Assembly (NCBI GenBank): GCA_019420135.1
Contig: JAHZHS010000085.1
Span: forward strand, 1 to 8,901
Source: Oscillospiraceae bacterium
GTDB taxonomy: Bacteria > Bacillota > Clostridia > Oscillospirales > Ruminococcaceae
Reading direction: 5' to 3'
DNA length: 8,901 nucleotides
The notes below the pieces were generated by a model. It ran no database searches, was not told the origin of the DNA, and was given only the letters and a program-made list of their open reading frames with translations. Position numbers and translations under genes: made by a program. The stretch's first letter is position 1. The number at the start of each line of letters is the position of its first letter. Positions 7,400-8,901 of this stretch are shown piece after piece.

Positions 7400-7422
7400 G
7401 CAGAATCCCCCCGCGGGGGCAA
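7394..7422 (-). promoter_or_regulatory. Promoter of the response regulator-kinase operon
   Basis: On the minus strand TTGCCC (-35, plus 7417-7422) and TACAAT (-10, plus 7394-7399) are separated by exactly 17 bases; the expected start is near 7387, about 50 bases before the ATG. The spacer contains the perfect 12-bp palindrome CCCCCGCGGGGG (7408-7419, overlapping the edge of the -35), which could be an operator or a structural element. Confidence 0.6.
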
Positions 7423-7452
7423 TGCTCGGAGGCAAAGAGCTGCCGGATATCC

Positions 7453-7490
7453 ATACCTGAAAGCTATACTCCGCCATGAAATATAGGTAT
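7453..7490. repeat. Inverted repeat upstream of the DUF3737 promoter
   Basis: ATACCT (7453-7458) and AGGTAT (7485-7490) form an inverted pair 26 bases apart, the right copy abutting the -35 box. A second shared element, GAAAGC followed by TATA, occurs at 7459-7468 and 7506-7517. The block lies at roughly -73 to -37 from the inferred start, a usual activator position. No protein can be assigned; the adjacent LytTR regulator is a candidate. Confidence 0.35.
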
Positions 7491-7519
7491 TTGTATGTGT
7501 CTCCCGAAAGCGGTATAGT
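7491..7519 (+). promoter_or_regulatory. Promoter of the DUF3737-lipoprotein operon
   Basis: TTGTAT (-35, 7491-7496) and TATAGT (-10, 7514-7519) are 17 bases apart. Transcription would start near 7526, giving a leader of about 115 bases before the GTG start at 7642. It is divergent from the two-component promoter, with about 70 bp between the two -35 boxes. Confidence 0.6.
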
Positions 7520-7537
7520 AACAATAAGGAAAGCCTC

Positions 7538-7595
7538 GCGGCAGCCCTGCCGCCAGGCAGAACGCCGCAGGCCAGGCCCACCGCCCGCCCGGCGG
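7538..7595 (+). promoter_or_regulatory. Structured GC-rich leader with overlapping hairpins
   Basis: The leader RNA can form GCGGCAG/CTGCCGC (7538-7544 with 7547-7553) or CTGCC/GGCAG (7547-7551 with 7556-7560). The two share the CTGCC strand and exclude each other. A further stem, CCGCC/GGCGG (7581-7585 with 7591-7595), follows. No U-run terminator follows any of them and no known riboswitch is recognised, so this is a possible folded leader, not an assigned regulator. Confidence 0.3.
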
Positions 7596-7641
7596 ACCGG
7601 GGAGCGATACCTCACCGATACAAAACAGGAGGCTGTTTGAA

Positions 7642-8502
7642 GTGAAATATATTGACCACCAGACCTTTGACGCCGAGCGCGCCCTGTACGGCAGCCGTGA
7701 CCTGACGGTGCGCCACTGCAATTTCGACGGCCCCGCCGACGGGGAGAGCGCCTTCAAGGAGTGCACGGACATCGGAGCGGAGGATTGCTTTTTCAATCTG
7801 CGCTATCCCTTCTGGCACGACCACGGGCTGACCATCCGGAACTGTGAGCTCACCGGGCTCTGCCGGGCGGCACTGTGGTATTCCGACCACATCACCATCG
7901 AGGATACCAGGCTCCACGGCATCAAGGCCCTGCGGGAATGCGCCGACGCCACCCTGCGGGGGTGCGATATCCTCTCCCCCGAGTTCGGCTGGTCGGTGCG
8001 GGGCATCACCATGGAGGACTGCACCGCCGACAGCGAATATTTCATGATGCGTTCCACCGGCCTGCGCTTCACCCATGTGCGGATGAAGGGCAAGTATTCC
8101 TTCCAGTACATCGAGGAGGCGGTCTTTGACCACTGCACCTTCGACACCAAGGATGCCTTCTGGCACGCAAAGAACGTGACGGTGAAAAACAGCGTGGTCA
8201 AGGGGGAGTACCTGGCCTGGTACTGCGAGAACGTCACCTTCGACCACTGCCGCATTGAGGGCACCCAGCCCCTGTGCTACTGCAAGGGCCTCAAGCTCAT
8301 CGACTGCGAGATGGTGGACACCGACCTGGCCTTTGAGCGCAGCGAGGTGCAGGCCACCGTCACCACCCCGGTGGTCAGCATCAAGAACCCCCTGGCGGGC
8401 AGCACCATCACGGTGCCTGCGGTGGGGGAGGTCATCCGGGACATTCCCGGTGCCGACGGCCGGGTCATCCTCTCCGCACCCACCTGCAAGGGCTGCGCCT
8501 GA
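7642..8502 (+). CDS. DUF3737 family protein, right-handed beta-helix
   Basis: A 286-residue protein of unknown function that I recognise as DUF3737. It is built from short irregular repeats of about 19-20 residues, each with a Cys or Asp followed by hydrophobic and turn residues, for example VRHCNFDG (23-30), IRNCELTG (65-72), LRGCDILS (105-112), MEDCTADS (124-131), FDHCTFDT (162-169), FDHCRIEG (200-207) and LIDCEMVD (219-226). Such repeats predict a right-handed beta-helix with a column of cysteines at C26, C49, C68, C108, C127, C165, C203 and C222. There is no signal peptide or membrane segment, so it should be cytosolic. The C-terminal part (about 237-280) leaves the repeat pattern, and the protein ends in CKGCA, a CxxC-like tail. 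The start is GTG at 7642, supported by AGGAGG at 7627-7632. It is followed 16 bases later by a cyclophilin-like lipoprotein gene, probably in the same operon. Confidence 0.9.
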   Translation: MKYIDHQTFDAERALYGSRDLTVRHCNFDGPADGESAFKECTDIGAEDCFFNLRYPFWHDHGLTIRNCELTGLCRAALWYSDHITIEDTRLHGIKALRECADATLRGCDILSPEFGWSVRGITMEDCTADSEYFMMRSTGLRFTHVRMKGKYSFQYIEEAVFDHCTFDTKDAFWHAKNVTVKNSVVKGEYLAWYCENVTFDHCRIEGTQPLCYCKGLKLIDCEMVDTDLAFERSEVQATVTTPVVSIKNPLAGSTITVPAVGEVIRDIPGADGRVILSAPTCKGCA

Positions 8503-8518
8503 GCGGGAGGGAACGCCC

Positions 8519-8901
8519 ATGAGACAGGCAAACCGCTGGATTCTCACCGCCTGCCTGCTGGCGGGTCTGCTCACCGGCTGCGGCGCGGCGGAAAGCAGTG
8601 CCCCCGCAGCCACGCCCGCCCCGGACACGGCACCCGCGGCGGCCCCGTCCGCACCCCCCGAAACCCCATCGGAATCCACAGAGGAGGAATCTCCCATGAA
8701 ACTGACCGTCACCGTCAACGATACCCCCTTCACCGCCACCCTGGCGGACACCGAGGCCGCCCGGACCCTGGCGGACCGTGTGGAGGAGGAACCGCTCACC
8801 CTCACCCTCTCCGACTACGCCGGGTTTGAGAAGGTGGGCTCCCTGGGCTTTGCCCTGCCCGCCGCCGACCGGCAGACCACCACCTCGGCGGGGGATATGG
8901 T
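8519..8901 (+). CDS. Lipoprotein with cyclophilin-like domain, C-terminus outside window
   Basis: The first 127 codons of a secreted lipoprotein. A short basic N-terminus (MRQANR) is followed by a hydrophobic core and the lipobox LTGC, with Cys21 as the lipid-carrying residue. Residues 22-59 are a Pro/Ala/Ser/Glu-rich linker of low complexity. From Met60 the sequence (KLTVTVNDTPFTATL, then ARTLADRV, LTLTLSDYAGFEKVG) matches the N-terminal half of cyclophilin-like fold proteins (Cyclophil_like family), which are small bacterial beta-barrels without demonstrated isomerase activity. The rest of the domain lies beyond the edge. The ATG at 8519 has GGGAGGGAA 5-6 bases upstream and lies 16 bases after the DUF3737 stop, so the two genes are likely cotranscribed. 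It would sit on the outer face of the membrane; the function is unknown. An internal start at 8696 is listed separately. Confidence 0.82.
   Translation, partial: MRQANRWILTACLLAGLLTGCGAAESSAPAATPAPDTAPAAAPSAPPETPSESTEEESPMKLTVTVNDTPFTATLADTEAARTLADRVEEEPLTLTLSDYAGFEKVGSLGFALPAADRQTTTSAGDM
8682..8698 (+). promoter_or_regulatory. Possible internal ribosome site and second start in the lipoprotein gene
   Basis: AGGAGG (8682-8687) lies 8 bases before an in-frame ATG (8696-8698, Met60), exactly where the linker ends and the cyclophilin-like domain begins. Translation from here would give the bare domain without lipoprotein signal. The motif also encodes Glu-Glu-Glu of the linker, so it could be coincidence. 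Confidence 0.4.

Noticed and set aside
7408..7419. GC palindrome considered as part of an intrinsic terminator.
   Set aside because: The stem is too short with almost no loop, it is not followed by a T-run, and it sits inside a -35/-10 pair.
7382..7477. A 31-codon minus-strand frame (starting MAEYSFQVW) considered as a signal-peptide precursor for the AgrC-like kinase.
   Set aside because: No ribosome binding site precedes it, it runs through the regulator's promoter, and no AgrB-like gene is present.
7612..8805. A 397-codon open frame on the minus strand opposite DUF3737 and the lipoprotein.
   Set aside because: Same cause: its translation is compositionally skewed, while the plus-strand genes have clear ribosome sites, a lipobox and a beta-helix repeat pattern.

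Overview
The window is GC-rich DNA with strong G/C preference at third codon positions, AGGAGG-type ribosome binding sites and compact spacing. Gene content fits a gut Clostridia member, probably Oscillospiraceae/Ruminococcaceae: a GH3 beta-glucosidase with permuted domains, an AgrC-like GHKL kinase with a LytTR regulator, a DUF3737 protein and a cyclophilin-like lipoprotein. The taxon is inferred from gene families and composition; there is no rRNA or other marker. No mobile element, tRNA, rRNA or CRISPR array was found.

Layout. (1) 1-1643: a divergent pair, a YeiH-family (UPF0324) membrane protein on the minus strand running off the left edge and a LysR-type regulator on the plus strand. 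They share a 127-bp AT-rich control region with a LysR-type dyad. (2) 1658-1700: a strong bidirectional terminator between the convergent LysR and GH3 genes. (3) 1744-5025 (minus): a large GH3 glycoside hydrolase with its domains in inverted order and a predicted membrane segment at each end. (4) 5242-7336 (minus): a two-component operon, LytTR response regulator then GHKL kinase one base later, closed by a good intrinsic terminator (5197-5228) that separates it from GH3. (5) 7337-7641: a 305-bp divergent control region with a promoter each way, several short repeats and a GC-rich structured leader. (6) 7642-8901 (plus): a DUF3737 beta-helix protein and a lipoprotein with a cyclophilin-like domain, cut by the right edge, probably cotranscribed.

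How the parts may work together. The LysR protein probably controls the YeiH transporter, as YeiE/CysL-like regulators do next to such genes. The kinase/regulator pair probably senses an extracellular signal through its multi-pass N-terminal region and acts through LytTR-DNA binding. The nearest candidate targets are its own promoter and the divergent DUF3737-lipoprotein operon. No agrB/agrD-like peptide genes are visible beside it. The GH3 enzyme would act on the outer face of the membrane, releasing glucose or related sugars from oligosaccharides. The least explained parts are the DUF3737/cyclophilin-like pair, including a possible second translation start that would give a cytosolic form of the lipoprotein, and the repeat-rich control region in front of it.
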